Assembly (NCBI GenBank): GCA_041855665.1
Contig: JBHAEP010000065.1
Coordinates: forward strand, 1 to 5,240
Length of the DNA: 5,240 nt
Reading direction: 5' to 3'
Source: JBHAEP01 sp041855665
GTDB taxonomy: Bacteria; Patescibacteriota; Saccharimonadia; Saccharimonadales; Saccharimonadaceae
Below, in pieces: positions 5,125 to 5,240 of this stretch. The notes under the pieces are model-generated. The model was not told where the DNA came from. It searched no databases and was given only the letters and a program-made list of their open reading frames with translations. The position numbers were made by a program, and so were the translations under genes. Positions within the stretch are counted from its first letter, which is position 1. The number at the start of each line of letters is the position of its first letter.

Positions 5125-5158
5125 AAAATAAAACACCCATCAAATGAGTGTCTTATTT
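5125..5158 (-). terminator. Intrinsic terminator of tRNA-Asp
   Basis: On the minus strand ACACTCAT and ATGGGTGT pair around a 3-nt loop (5141-5143), and the helix extends through A/T pairs to 5125 and up to the CCA end of the tRNA. Two pairs are G-U in the minus-strand RNA but A-C mismatches on the plus strand, so the hairpin belongs to the minus-strand transcript. It is followed by a T-rich tail. It faces the sodA terminator with about 24 nt between them. Confidence 0.88.
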
Positions 5159-5236
5159 TGGCGCGCCCGACCGGATTCGAACCGGCGATCTCCTCCGTGA
5201 CAGGGAGGCGTGATAGACCAACTTCACTACGGGCGC
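5159..5236 (-). tRNA. tRNA-Asp, anticodon GUC
   Basis: A complete cloverleaf folds on the minus strand. The acceptor stem is GCGCCCG/CGGGCGC (7 perfect pairs), the D-arm GTGA/TCAC with loop AGTTGGTCTA, the anticodon arm CCTCC/GGAGG with loop CTGTCAC (anticodon GTC at 34-36, A37), and the T-arm GCCGG/CCGGT around TTCGAAT. Discriminator G73, usual for tRNA-Asp, is followed by an encoded CCA; total 78 nt. The gene is complete, with its 5' end 4 nt from the window edge, so its promoter or an upstream tRNA partner is out of view. Confidence 0.96.
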
Positions 5237-5240
5237 CTAA

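Noticed and set aside
2699..5158. Related ACACTCA hairpins at 2699-2721, 5070-5100 and 5125-5158 as a dispersed repeat family
   Set aside because: Each fits an intrinsic terminator of its own gene, and the similarity is limited to a few stem bases without shared flanks.
1..5240. UGA recoding as in Gracilibacteria/Absconditabacteria
   Set aside because: All conserved proteins are full length in the standard code, with Trp from TGG and no need for read-through of an internal TGA.

Overview
This AT-rich chromosomal window most likely comes from a reduced bacterium of the Candidate Phyla Radiation (Patescibacteria), with Candidatus Saccharibacteria (TM7) the best guess. The grounds are protein character: a long nucleoside diphosphate kinase with an extended insertion before the active-site His, a pilin-like surface protein with a Ser/Gly linker and an STGRANDVFRR segment, one chromosomal-type Xer recombinase, and a small membrane PH-domain protein. 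All genes end in TAA or TAG, and nothing suggests a recoded UGA. The lineage is inferred from recalled family resemblance, not from a search.

Layout from left to right. (1) Positions 2-976 (+) hold the 3' part of a surface or minor-pilin-like gene that is open to the left edge. It is separated from the convergent Xer-type tyrosine recombinase gene (1011-1925, -) by a terminator that works on both strands. (2) A 111-bp divergent intergenic region leads into ndk (2037-2546, +), which has a good Shine-Dalgarno site and its own terminator. (3) A tRNA-Arg(CCU) gene on the minus strand (2738-2813) has its own terminator. Just upstream of it is a 16-bp palindrome that presents an extended -10 sequence on both strands. 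(4) A compact plus-strand operon follows: a membrane PH-domain protein (2901-3458), a membrane-anchored SurA/PrsA-like folding factor (3430-4470, overlapping by 29 bp) and a Mn-type superoxide dismutase (4472-5086, 1-bp gap). The sod terminator includes the last codons of the gene. (5) A tRNA-Asp(GUC) gene on the minus strand (5159-5236) closes the window, with its terminator directly adjoining the CCA end.

Functionally the window is mostly housekeeping: chromosome dimer resolution, nucleotide balance, translation, and a small operon that appears to combine membrane or envelope protein quality control with superoxide detoxification. Gene borders are tidy: every convergent pair is insulated by intrinsic terminators. 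The two genes with recognisable promoters close to their start codons (PH protein and Xer) lack Shine-Dalgarno sites and look leaderless or nearly so. ndk, the SurA-like gene and sod have clear Shine-Dalgarno sites. I found no CRISPR array, insertion sequence, prophage or toxin-antitoxin pair, and no convincing new defence or mobile system.
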